From Cololabis saira (taxonomy: Eukaryota > Chordata > Actinopteri > Beloniformes > Belonidae), in the NCBI RefSeq assembly GCF_033807715.1, contig NC_084596.1:31938879-32002878 (forward strand): 64,000 nt of DNA, read 5' to 3'. Positions 48,645 to 58,500 of this stretch are shown here, one piece after another. The position numbers were made by a program, and so were the translations under genes. Position 1 is the stretch's first letter; every line of letters starts with the position of its first letter. The notes below the pieces were generated by a model that saw only the letters and a program-made list of their open reading frames with translations, did not search any database and was not told where the DNA came from.

Positions 48645-49770
48645 TAACATATGCACCCGCAGCATGTATGTGCTAGACAGCTAGCTACCTATTAATAAAA
48701 CTGCAGCTAATCTGCATTAAAGTGGTAAGTAATTAAGAAATATGGTAAATGAACCTTTAATGACTGAAAAAGTGTATCAAATCCTTTAAAGAACAAACAA
48801 GATCATTTTTGTGAATTGAAATTGTCTTGAGAACCTTTAAACTTTGAGATTGTTGTTGTTGCACACGTGCAATGAGCTACAATTGCCATTTTAACTGAAA
48901 GAGAATAATCTATATTTTTGAAGACTTTTGCAACTGAGACCATAAACTCACTTGAAACATATTTCATTTCATTTTCATTCATTTCAAGTAGCACCAGTTT
49001 TTCCGTACACATGTACACAATCAGTCTTCCTCCTGCAATCAGCTAGTCTGAAGAACGAATACCCTTACTGACTATTAAATGCTCTGCACTTAGTTTTAAG
49101 TAATATTCTGCATTCCCTTCCATATGTGTATACTGCATTAGGTCCTGGTAGGGACCGGATGATTTAAAGTGTAAGTCCTGATATGTAAATCCCGTAATGT
49201 AATTGAAACATTCTGTCTAAAATCAAGAAACCATTGTTTTAAAAGTCTGAGTAGTGGATTTGCCCCAGTTCTTGTCAACTATGCATATGTAAAAATGGAG
49301 CAAGAGTAGTAAAAGAGTATGTAATCCCTCTGCCCGCCAGCACAAACTGGCAGTATCAGTAAGACTTGCACAAGTCATATTAACAAACTTTATAAGACAA
49401 TTTACATTCAGTGTTACAGATTTGCTGCCTCTCTGAATTTATAATTTGAGATCTCAAGGGTTGTAATGCAGCATTAAACTTTAAAAAGATGGAAACTGAT
49501 GCCAAAGTAAAGATGCTGTTGCCAGCCCTCCTTATCTGCACCATGGAAGCATCAGGCAGAGGGCATAGAGCCAGCCTCCTTCAGACAGATGATGCAAAGC
49601 AGCTGATTAAACAGGGCCCGGAGAAAAGTGGATTGGGGCACACGCTGCATGCAAATGAAGCGCCCGTTAACAACCAATGACAGAGAAGCTAAGAAATAAG
49701 AAGGAAAACCCCTCAAAAACCCAAATTATTATTATTGTTTTTCAGAAAGAGTAAATATTCAAGTTCATGC
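48645..49770. other. No gene recognised
   Basis: AT-rich DNA between two repeat blocks; nothing supported. Confidence 0.45.
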
Positions 49771-49777
49771 TCTGCTT

Positions 49778-50455
49778 TTGGCTTACCAAACAATTACCCA
49801 AATGGCTCATGCCTTCCTTCACTCCTTTATCCAGAGCTACACTCCCTCTCGACAGCTCCGCCCAGCCAGTGAAAGACGCCTGTTGCTTCCACCACAACGT
49901 GGCGTGAAATCAGTAGCTAGACTCTTCTCCTCCATTGTTGCCCGATGGTGGAATGACTTACCAACTTCCGTCCGATCTGCAGGGTCTGTACCTACTTTTA
50001 AGAGCAAGCTAAAGACTCAGCTCTTTAAGGAGCACTTCTGCATCTAGTAAACCTCTCTGCTCACCAGAATTAGTTACAAAATGTGTCCAGCTCTTTGCAT
50101 GACTCAGCACTGAGAAAGCTGCATGCACTTATGACAAGATGATCATCTGATGGTGTCTTTTATGACGTAGTTCTCTTGTAAAAAGGGACTGTTGTGTTGG
50201 GTGGGAAGGGAACACTTTAAAAAAAAAAAGAAAAACTAGGACTAACATGGCAGCACCTGTGTCCAACTGGACTCTCAGCAGTCTGACCAGCACATATCCA
50301 GCTGTACCCTCCTATGTGATTTCTTGCTTGTGTTGTTCTCTCAGATATAAGTCGCTTTGGATAAAAGCATCTGCTAAATAACAGTAGTAGTAGTAGTCAT
50401 AGTAGTAGTCGTAGTAGTAGTCGTAGTAGTAGTAGTAGTACCGTAGTAGTAGTAA
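49778..50455 (+). pseudogene. 3' end of an L2-like LINE with its 3' UTR
   Basis: The + frame at about 49800-50047 encodes YTPSRQLRPASERRLLLPPQ, then ARWWNDLPTSVRSAGSVPTF and KSKLKTQLFKEHF, the C-terminal signature of L2/CR1 pol. The 3' UTR ends in AAGTCGCTTTGGATAAAAGC and ATCTGCTAAATAA, the tail shared by fish L2 LINEs and their SINEs. A (GTA)n tract follows. Confidence 0.75.
50381..50455. repeat. (GTA)n microsatellite after the L2 tail
   Basis: Interrupted AGT/GTA trinucleotide tract directly after the LINE tail, as expected for a slipped 3' end. Confidence 0.9.
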
Positions 50456-50459
50456 ATAG

Positions 50460-51220
50460 AGGTACCGGTAAACATCATTCCAACCCAGATGATCATTAGT
50501 AAGCAGAGAGGAAATTAGATGTGTGACCTGCTTCACAAAAAACTGAAGAACCTGATGCATTGCTTTTTAATGTTTTGTAAGGATCCTTTAGGGCTTTAGA
50601 GAAATGTAATTTTTCTAATAAAGATATAAATGGGGGAATGATTTCGCTGCAGAGGGCTGCATAAATAAAAGTCCCACTCGCGTGCTTCATGGTCACCTTC
50701 AGGGGAAAGTGGAGGCGGGTTGGTCTGTATGTCCCTGGAGACACTTACACAGGAATCCTTCTCAGGGGTCTTCTGTAAACTTTGGACAAACACACGACTG
50801 ACTTCGGCAAATAATGAACGTACACGTGAGACAGGACAGCTGGGTATGTGACAGTATAGTATTTATTAAGTCAGTACTTAAGAATTAACATAACTTCTGT
50901 TAGACTTAATGCACATTTTGTTTCAGTTCGCTGTATTTAGTGGTTCTCATCCGGCTAAAGGGCCCACCATCACCCTTTAATGACAAGCTGTGACCCGAAT
51001 TATGGAAAATGTTCAAGTTCTGAAATGTATTTGATGAAAAGATGGTGCAGTGTAAACCTCAGATTATGCAGAGTTGCACAAACATAAAAGAAAAAGCTCC
51101 ACAACAGAGAAGTGGTTCTAAAAAGACTAAAAAATATGCAGCTTCACCTGAGACTTTGCCTGCGACTCGCTAAAAGCGGGTCTGCAACCCACTTTTGAAT
51201 CCCAGCAATTGTGAATCACT
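50460..51220. other. No gene recognised
   Basis: Unassigned DNA between two LINE copies. Confidence 0.45.
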
Positions 51221-51412
51221 GGTCTAAATAAGGGGGAGGTGGGGGACATCGAGTCCGAGTGGACCATATTCTCTGCCTCCATTGTCGATGCGGCGGCTCG
51301 AAGTTGTGGACGCAAGGTCTCCGGTGCCTGTCGTGGCGGCAATCCTAGAACCCGGTGCTAGACACCGGAAGTAAAGGATGCCGTCAGACTGAAGAAGGAG
51401 TCCTACCGGGCT

Positions 51413-51847
51413 ATGTTAGCCTCTGGGACTCCTGACGCAGTAGATGGGTACCGGCAGGCCAAGCAAGCCGCAGCTCGGGCAGGCCTGGAGGCAAAAACTC
51501 GGGTCTGGGAGGAGTTCGGTGAGGCCATGGAAGAAGACTTTCGGTTGGCCTTGAGGAAATTCGGGCGGACCGTTCGGCACCTCAGAAGGGGGAAGCAGTA
51601 CTATGCCGGCACCGTTTATGGTGCGGGTGGGGAGCTGTTGACCTTGACTGGGGACATCGTCGGACGGTGGAAGGAATACTTCGAGGATCTCCTCAACCTG
51701 ACTGACATGCCTTCCACTGAGGAAGCAGAGGGTGGGGACTCGGGGATGTGCTCATCCATCACCCAAGCCGAGGTCACTGAGGTAGTTCGTAAGCTCCTCA
51801 GTGGCAGGGCACCGGGGGTGGATGAGATTCGCCCTGAGTACCTCTAG
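51413..51847 (+). pseudogene. LINE ORF fragment, N-terminal side of RT
   Basis: The + frame encodes VWEEFGEAMEEDFRLALRKF, DIVGRWKEYFEDLLN and LLSGRAPGVDEIRPEYL, the region before and at the start of RT in RTE-like elements. It then meets a stop. The frame continues in pieces to 52107 (TVPLEWQTGVVVPLFKKGS). Confidence 0.8.
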
Positions 51848-52107
51848 TCTCTGGATGTTGTGGGGCTGTCTTGGTTGACACGCCTCTGCAACATTGCATA
51901 GAGGAAGGGGACAGTACCGCTGGAGTGGCAAACCGGGGTGGTGGTCCCTCTCTTTAAAAAGGGGTCTACGCCAGGGTACTGGAGAGGAGAATACGGTCGA
52001 TGGTTGAACCTCGGATTCAGGAGGAACAATGCGGTTTTCGTCCCGGCCGTGGCCGTGTCCCTCGTGCCATTCTGTGGGGGGTGCTCAGTGATTATGGAAT
52101 CTGGGGC

Positions 52108-52449
52108 TGTCATGGTTAGGTTGTTTTAGGACCCAAGTGCAGGAGACAGAGGGAGGCTGGAGGCAGTAGTTCTCAAAAACAAGGGGTTTATTCCAAAAAG
52201 GCAAAACAAGGCGCTGCAAAGCAGGAAAAAACACAAAAACCAGGATCAAGACAAAAACTACAAGGAGACATGGAGGAGAGAACAGTACGGACCGACAGAG
52301 CACAAAGGAATGACAAGACAAGATATACTGAGGGGATAACGAGACATGACGAGACACAGGTGCAGACACAATCAGGGCAGATGGGACACAGGCGGGGCAA
52401 GACAGAAACTGAAGGCAAACTGGAGGCTGGGGGAATGTCAACCTTGACA
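52108..52449 (-). repeat. 3' LTR of the non-autonomous element
   Basis: 342 bp. An AATAAA (GGAATAAACCCC on -) lies near 52186-52180, suitable as polyadenylation signal. Confidence 0.9.
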
Positions 52450-52460
52450 GAACCCCCCCC

Positions 52461-54200
52461 TCAAGGGACAGATCCCAGATGTCCCATTCGGCCTACCACC
52501 CAGGGTGGGCGGAGGGGGCCTGGAGGAGGGCCCAGGCCAACACACGGCCAACGTTCCGGGGGCCATCCTGGGGACTGTGCAGACCTGCGAGACAGCTCCG
52601 GGGGTCGCCCACGAAGCCGGGCAGACCGGCGAGAACGCTCGGGGGGACGTCCACGAGGCCGACCAGACCGGCGAGAACGCTCCGGGGGCCGCCCACGAGG
52701 CCTAGGCCTGGGTCTTGACGTGGGTCTCGGCGTGGGGCTTGGCGCGGGTCTCGGCGTGGGGCTTGGCGGTCTTGGCGTGGGGCTCAGCGTGGGGCTTGGC
52801 GGTCTTGGCGTGGGGCTCGGCGTGGGTCTTGGCGTGGGGCTTGGCGGTCTTGGCGTGGGGCTTGGCGGTCTTGGCGTGGGGCTTGGCGGTCTCGGCGTGG
52901 GGCTTGGCGGTCTCGGCGTGGGGCTTGGCGGTCTCGGCGTGGGGCTTGGCGGTCTCGGCGGGGGGCTTGGCGGTCTCGGCGTGGGGCTTGGCGGTCTCGG
53001 CGTGGGGCTTGGCGGTCTTGGCTGGGGGCGTGACAGGGATTCCTGGCGGGACTCGGGAACCTGACGGGACTCGGGAACCTGACGGGACTCGGGAACCTGA
53101 CGGGGCTGCGGGACCGCCTCAGGAACAGAGGGCTGCGGGACCGCCTCAGGAACAGAGGGCTGCGGGACCGCCTCAGGAACAGAGGGCTGCGGGACCGCCT
53201 CAGGAACAGAGGGCTGCGGGACCGTCTCAGGAACAGAGGGCTGCGGGACCGTCTCAGGAACAGAGGGCTGCGGGACCGCCTCAGGAACAGAGGGCTGCGG
53301 GGCCGCCTCAGGAACAGGACACGGCTCAGGAACGGGACACGGCTCGGGAACGGGACATGGCTCAGGAACGGGACATGGCTCAGGAACGGGACATGGCTCA
53401 GGAACGTGACATGGCTGCGGGGGTACCCGGGTCCGAGGCGCCGGCTGCGGGGGTACCCGGGTCCGGGGCGCCGGCTGCGGGGGTACCCGGGTCCGGGGCG
53501 CCGGCTGCGGGGGTACCCGGGTCCGGGGCGCCGGCTGTGGGGGTACCCGGGTCCGGGGCGCCGGCTGTGGGGGTACCCGGGTCCGGGGCGCCGGCTGCGG
53601 GGGTGCCCGGGTCCGTGGTGCTAGCCCCCCCTCGAGGGGCGCCGGCCCCCCCTCAAGGGACAGATCCCAGATGTCCCCAGAGTCCACATCCAGGGCGGGC
53701 TGGGGGGGGACACGGGTCCTCGGAGCTGGCTGGGGGGGGACACGAGTGCTCGGAGCCGGCTGGGGGGGGACACGAGTCCTCGGAGCCGGCTGGGGGGGGA
53801 CACGAGTCCTCGGAGCCGGCTGGGGGGGGACACGAGTCCTCGGAGCCGGCTGAGGGGGGTCCGAAACCATCACCGGAGAAGGGGCTGATGCGTCCGGGAC
53901 CACCACAGGAACGTGGGGAGGTGCATCCGAGACCACCACAGGAACATGGGGAGGTGCGTCTGGGACCACCAGAGGAACAGGGACAGGTGCAGGAGCTGGA
54001 GCCGGAACAGGCTGGGGCTGGCGCTGGCGCTGACGCCGTCGCCGTTGCATCTGCAGGCTCCTGGGTCCACCCAGAGCCAGGCGTGTTCCCCAAAAGGGGT
54101 CCCAACACTCACGCACATTTTTAGCCGCTTCACGGCAAAGGAAGTCCCACATGGTGAGGTACTCTCCCGCTGGGTCCACCTGGTCGGCCCGTTCTGTCAT
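52461..54200 (-). CDS. Proline-rich repeat protein of the non-autonomous LTR element (579 aa)
   Basis: The ATG (54200-54198) lies in the last bases of the 5' LTR (CATGACA). The stop directly precedes the polypurine tract. Residues 1-55 are non-repetitive (MTERADQVDPAGEYLTMWDF, CREAAKNVRECWDPFWGTRL). A basic stretch follows (QMQRRRRQRQRQPQ). The rest is low complexity: PQPAPRTRVP decamers, PVPEPC hexamers, SVPEAVPQP nonamers, VPESRQ hexamers, PTPRPPS heptamers, and a basic end RGRPPERSRRSGRP. The C-terminus GSVP-stop resembles the chromovirus Pol end GAVP-stop. There is no recognisable enzyme domain, signal peptide or membrane segment. It might bind RNA through its basic parts, which is speculation. 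That every array unit is a multiple of three supports selection for an open frame, although GC-rich arrays also leave the other strand open. Confidence 0.6.
   Translation of the reverse strand: MTERADQVDPAGEYLTMWDFLCREAAKNVRECWDPFWGTRLALGGPRSLQMQRRRRQRQRQPQPVPAPAPAPVPVPLVVPDAPPHVPVVVSDAPPHVPVVVPDASAPSPVMVSDPPQPAPRTRVPPQPAPRTRVPPQPAPRTRVPPQPAPSTRVPPQPAPRTRVPPQPALDVDSGDIWDLSLEGGPAPLEGGLAPRTRAPPQPAPRTRVPPQPAPRTRVPPQPAPRTRVPPQPAPRTRVPPQPAPRTRVPPQPAPRTRVPPQPCHVPEPCPVPEPCPVPEPCPVPEPCPVPEPCPVPEAAPQPSVPEAVPQPSVPETVPQPSVPETVPQPSVPEAVPQPSVPEAVPQPSVPEAVPQPSVPEAVPQPRQVPESRQVPESRQVPESRQESLSRPQPRPPSPTPRPPSPTPRPPSPPPRPPSPTPRPPSPTPRPPSPTPRPPSPTPRPPSPTPRPPSPTPRPTPSPTPRPPSPTLSPTPRPPSPTPRPAPSPTPRPTSRPRPRPRGRPPERSRRSGRPRGRPPERSRRSARLRGRPPELSRRSAQSPGWPPERWPCVGLGPPPGPLRPPWVVGRMGHLGSVP
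52724..53860. repeat. Six adjoining minisatellites inside the LTR element
   Basis: On the + strand: 21-bp units (GTGGGGCTTGGCGGTCTCGG plus C) at about 52724-53035; 18-bp units (CTGACGGGACTCGGGAAC) at 53042-53103; 27-bp units (containing TGCGGGACCGCCTCAGGAAC) at about 53104-53310; 18-bp units (GGCTCAGGAACGGGACAT) at about 53310-53410; 30-bp units (containing GGGGGTACCCGGGTCCGGGG) at 53412-53625; 30-bp units (containing GGGGGGGACACGAGTCCTCG) at 53690-53860. All unit lengths are multiples of three. Confidence 0.92.
53646..53677. repeat. Internal copy of the element's 3' end
   Basis: The sequence CCCCCTCAAGGGACAGATCC followed by CAGATGTCC occurs here and again at the 3' end next to the LTR (about 52453-52484). 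It separates the two 30-bp arrays and marks an internal duplication that included the polypurine region. Confidence 0.85.
54183..54194 (-). promoter_or_regulatory. Putative self-primer binding site, non-autonomous element
   Basis: On the - strand GAACGGGCCGAC follows the 5' LTR immediately. It pairs with GTCGGTCCGT in the LTR (54383-54369 on -), allowing one G-U pair and one mismatch over 15 bases when the LTR end is included. A TATATC motif lies about 31 bp before that LTR segment (near 54414). Confidence 0.55.
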
Positions 54201-54552
54201 GGTTAGGTTGTTTTAGGACCCAAGTGCAGGAGACAGAGGGAGGCTGGAGGCAGTAGTTCTCAAAAACAAGGGGTTTATTCCAAAAAGGCAAAACAAGGCG
54301 CTGCAAAGCAGGAAAAAACACAAAAACCAGGATCAAGACAAAAACTACAAGGAGACATGGAGGAGAGAACAGTACGGACCGACAGAGCACAAAGGAATGA
54401 CAAGACAAGATATACTGAGGGGATAACGAGACATGACGAGACACAGGTGCAGACACAATCAGGTGCAGACACAATCAGGGCAGATGGGACACAGGCGGGG
54501 CAAGACAGAAACTGAAGGCAAACTGGAGGCTGGGGGAATGTCAACCTTGACA
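54195..54552 (-). repeat. 5' LTR of the non-autonomous element
   Basis: 358 bp; it carries a tandem duplication of GTGCAGACACAATCAG (about 54446-54478) absent from the other LTR. Otherwise it is the same as 52108-52449. Confidence 0.92.
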
Positions 54553-54557
54553 GGGGC

Positions 54558-55562
54558 CCTCTGTTAAGGGCTGTCCGGTCTTTGTATGATCAGAGCAGGA
54601 GTCTGGTTCGCATTGCCGGCAGTAGATCAGACTTGTTTCCGGTGCATGTTGGTCTCCGGCAGGGCTGCCCTTTGTCACCGGTCCTGTTCATAATTTTTAT
54701 GGACAGGATTTCTAGGCGTAGCCAGGGGCCAGAGGGGATTCGGTTTGGGAAACACAGGATTTTGTCTCTGCTTTTTGCAGATGATGTTGTCCTGTTGGCA
54801 TCATCGGACCGGGACCTTCAGCATGTGCTGGGGCGGTTTGAGGCCGAGTGCGACGCGGCAGGGATGAGAATCAGCACTTCCAAAACCGAGGCCATGGTTC
54901 TCCACCGGGAAAGGGTGGTGTGCCTTCTCTGGGTGGGTGGAGAAGTCCTGCCTCAGGTGGAGGAGTTCAAGTATCTCTGGGTCTTGTTCACGAGTGAGGG
55001 AACGATGGAGCGGGAGATTGACAGACGGATCGGTGCAGCGTCTGCAGTTATGCGGTCGATGTACCGGGCCGTCGTGGTGAAGAAGGAGCTGAGTCGAAAG
55101 GCGAAGCTCTCAATTTACCGGTCAATCTACGCACATACCCTCACCTATGGTCATGAACTTTGGGTAGTGCCCGAAAGGACAAGATCGCGGATACAAGCGG
55201 CCGAGGTGAGTTTCCTCCGCAGGGTGGCTGGACGCTCCCTTAGAGATAGGGTGAGGAGTTCGGTCACCCGGGAGCAGCTCGGAGTCGAGCCGCTGCTCCT
55301 TCACATTGAGAGGAGTCAGCTGAGGTGGCTTGGGCATCTGTACTGGATGCCTCCTGGACGCCTCCCTAGGGAGGTGTTCCAGGCATGTCCCTACGGGAGG
55401 AGACCCCGGGGAAGACCCAGGACACGCTGGAGAGACTATGTCTCTCGGCTGGCCTGGGAACGTCTTGGACTCCCCTCGGAGGAGCTGAAGGAAGTGTCTG
55501 GGGTGAAGGAAGTCTGGGCATCTCTGTTCAGGGTGCTGCCAACGCGACCCGGGAACGGATAA
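54558..55562 (+). pseudogene. RT and C-terminal part of the RTE/Rex3-like LINE ORF
   Basis: The + frame from 54582 (326 codons) encodes HVGLRQGCPLSPVLFIIFMD, the catalytic LLFADDVVLLAS, STSKTEAMVLHRERV, EEFKYLWVLFTSEGTMEREI and the C-terminal RRVAGRSLRDRVRSSVTREQ, LGHLYWMPPGRLPREVF and PRGRPRTRWRDYV. The ADD triad is the FADD form of the RT active site. The frame is open to the tail, but the 5' part is broken, so no full protein can be made. Confidence 0.85.
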
Positions 55563-55594
55563 GCGGCAGAAAATGGATGGATGGTCTAAATAAT

Positions 55595-58500
55595 ACTTCA
55601 GATCCAAAAGAAAACAGATGGATAGACACACAGTCAGAAATGGACAGTCCCATGGATTTACACGATCCAATAAAAGTGCATTGGCAGCATCACAGTAAAG
55701 TTTGCTCGATGGCGGAGTCTCTACCACCGGCAGGGAGGACCTGCTGTTGAATGACTGTCAGGATCACTAAAAAAGTTTGAGACAAATTTGAACTAATATT
55801 TTACTTGCAGAAGTGGTGAATACGGTAGTCTAGTTTCACTTTTTCATTTTTTTCTTCTTTTTTTAATGTTAGCAGAAGTGGCTTTGATGTTTTTAGTGTT
55901 TTTCTGTTGTAACAAAAACCAGCCAATGACTTGAAAGTCAGCTATAAGATGAACAGACGTCATGTTTCCCATGTGCCTGATTTTCAATCACCTAATTTTT
56001 AATTTAGTGAGATTATTTATGAATAAGGTATCATTAAAACAAATTTAAGTTGGCAACAGTGTAGAACGATTTGTGGCTCGTTACACAGCCACCGTCCAGC
56101 ATTCATAGTTCATTAGATCATGGAGGTTTCAGTTTATTATTTATAGCATATGTGACAGTAGAGCTACGTCCACACTAATACATTTTCATTAAAAAATAAT
56201 GTTTTGTCCAGATTTTCAGCACTGCTTTGTAAATAATATCCAACTTACATCCTTTTGAAATGAATATTCCACGAAATTCAATCTAGTTTCAGTTATATTG
56301 TGTAAAGGGATGAGAAAAGCCATCTTAGAGCCCTGATGGACTGACATCTCTCAGGATTGTACACCACCTTTTTGTCCAGTGACAGCTGGAACACCAGTGG
56401 TAGGCTTCATTTTCCATGTTAGTGCTTTTATTTTCCCATTATAGGCCTGCAACACAAGCTTTACCACAGTGCAACATTGTCATTTCATCTCACTTGCTCT
56501 TAAAAGAGATTCAGGCATTGAGAATAGCCGCCAATCATCCGTTTCCATTACTACTAAAATTGCATAAAACCTAAGAAGCGCCCCAAAAATCTAGTTGTTT
56601 TTGGCCTCATTTATGTTATGTACTTGTGCTGTAACACTACTTAATCAGTATGCAATTACTGCATTATAAAAGGGCTTTGCCTTCGTCTTTTAAATATTCT
56701 CGCAACAGCAGTAGTGGCGGTCACAGTCATTTTTCCAGAATGAAAGATGGTTCTGTCCATCTTCCTCTTTGTTTTGAAGTCAGGCAGAAAAATATTCTAG
56801 GAGAGTTGCACTGGTAAAAAGAAAATCATACTTCAATTTAAAACATTGGCCCCCCACAGCTTTTCCCTCAAATTCAAAATTGTTCCTTACGTTTTGCGAA
56901 AAAGTGCAATCCACCTAGTAATATGACTTTTTGCCCCATACTTCCTGAAAAACCATGCAAAGGTACAGAGTCTTTATTGTTACATTTATTTTAAATATTT
57001 TGTTTATTTTAAAATTCTCAAAAAAGAACCGGTCAGGGACAGGTCAGAGCAGCAGGCAGGCCAGTCCAGAACTCAACCCTGTTCTTCCTACCTCATTACT
57101 GGCAATAAATGCCCCCATCCCAATTTTTTATTATTTATTTTTGTAAAATTTGTTGAAAAAATGCAGAATTGGAAGTATATTCCAAAAATTAGAGGAAGTC
57201 GATAAGCAAATAAATATTAGGCTCATAATATGTGCAATAGAATTAAAGATAAAATGAATACATTATTTGAAAAACATTTTCCATCGCATCCCTAATTGTT
57301 TCTGATTTAGGGTTGAACATAAAGATTTGTAGGACCTGGTTTGTTGTCATCAGTGCTCCGTAGTGAGGTGAATTCAAATTAAGCTGTCCTCTTTATATTT
57401 CAGTCGAAACAATGTTGTTCAGTAAGAAACTACATCGACTTTTTGTCTGTTTGTTTTAGCTCTCCGTCTGCTCTTGTTATCATCTGAATGCTATAGAGTT
57501 CATGTCAGGTACAAGCAGCCAAATGAATGTTAATAGTTATGAATCAGTGCATCATTGGGCATTAATTAATTTATCTCATCATTTAATCATGCACAGTTTT
57601 TCAAACGTGATTAGTAATTTAATACCCACGAAAAGTAATAAGTAATGAAAAACGTATGGGGCATCATCATTATGATAAATCATCAGTATTTCTTATGCAT
57701 GGCCATGAGTTGTGTTTTTCTTTAAGATCAGCTCCAGAGTCCAGTTTGTCCTCTGGGGAATCGAAGTGCTCCAGGGCAGCCAGCTGGCTCCCGGTGACTC
57801 GATGGCTCTGATGATTTCAATTTAGGGCCAGCACCCATCTCCCCAATCAGACACACTTTTCCTAATGCACTTCCCTGGCGCCTGTCAAAAGAGCTGTGTA
57901 AAGGATTTTCAGCAGGAAAGGAGTCACCTTCAGGTAGCACGTGGGAGGATGTGGCCCTTCCTTTGCCCACCCTTTGAGCCATGCAATCACCATAATGGGT
58001 TGGTGTGAGTCTCCAGCAGGGAGAGACGGAGGGAAGGCGTGAAGCAGGGTCAGAAAGGTGGAAGGAATGAAGAAGAGAGGCTGGAGTTACCTGAGAAATA
58101 AAACTCACAGGGCAGTTCGAACTGTAAATTGAGAGGGATTCATGTATAGGCCGAGTATGTAAGGCAGCATTTATCAGCAAAGAGGAAGTATCATCTAACT
58201 GGTTTCATGTCCCAGACGGAACTCTGAGTTGTGCAAAAGTTGTGCAAACGGTGATTATTTTCAGTATCAGTTAATCCGTCTCCCATTTTCATCTTTATCA
58301 ATAATCTTGGCCATAAAAAATGAAAAATTCTTCCAGAAAGTTTAAAGTATCATTTTGTTCCTAAGAAAATGTTCATGTTGAAGAAGCTACATGTACAATT
58401 AAATCAGTTGATAAAATAAAACAAGTGATAACATTAGATGTGAAAGCATACCAGTGCGAATGCTTTAAACACAGTTGAAAAAACAGCACCAGTGCAGCAC

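Larger units (their letters stand above)
52108..54552 (-). mobile_element. Non-autonomous LTR retrotransposon with a proline-rich ORF
   Basis: 2445 bp with a 5-bp target duplication GGGGC (52103-52107 and 54553-54557). LTRs of 342 and 358 bp start TGTCA and end TGACA on the - strand and are identical apart from a 16-bp tandem duplication. The orientation is minus: the polypurine tract (GAGGGGGGGG) abuts the LTR at 52449 on that strand. The 1745-bp interior has a single ORF and no protease, RT, RNase H or integrase motif. Its ends match the chromovirus class (see findings), so it is probably mobilised in trans. Confidence 0.88.
51232..55582 (+). mobile_element. RTE/Rex3-like LINE, 5'-truncated, split by an LTR element
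   Basis: An 11-bp duplication GGTCTAAATAA flanks it (51221-51231 and 55583-55593). The LINE sequence proper is 51232-52107 plus 54558-55582, about 1.9 kb. The tail ATAAGCGGCAGAAAATGG with ATGG repeats is characteristic of Rex3/RTE-type fish LINEs. The reading frame has stops, and there is an internal deletion near 51965-51985. It is inactive. Confidence 0.85.

Noticed and set aside
52715..54124. 469-codon open frame on + and other + frames in the minisatellite region
   Set aside because: GC-rich arrays with units divisible by three leave several frames open; the LTR, primer site and polypurine polarity all point to the - strand.
55122..55727. 201-codon open frame on -
   Set aside because: Antisense to the LINE RT frame, which has clear conserved motifs.
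57728..58180. 150-codon open frame on -
   Set aside because: No recognisable domain, no splice context or promoter-like sequence.
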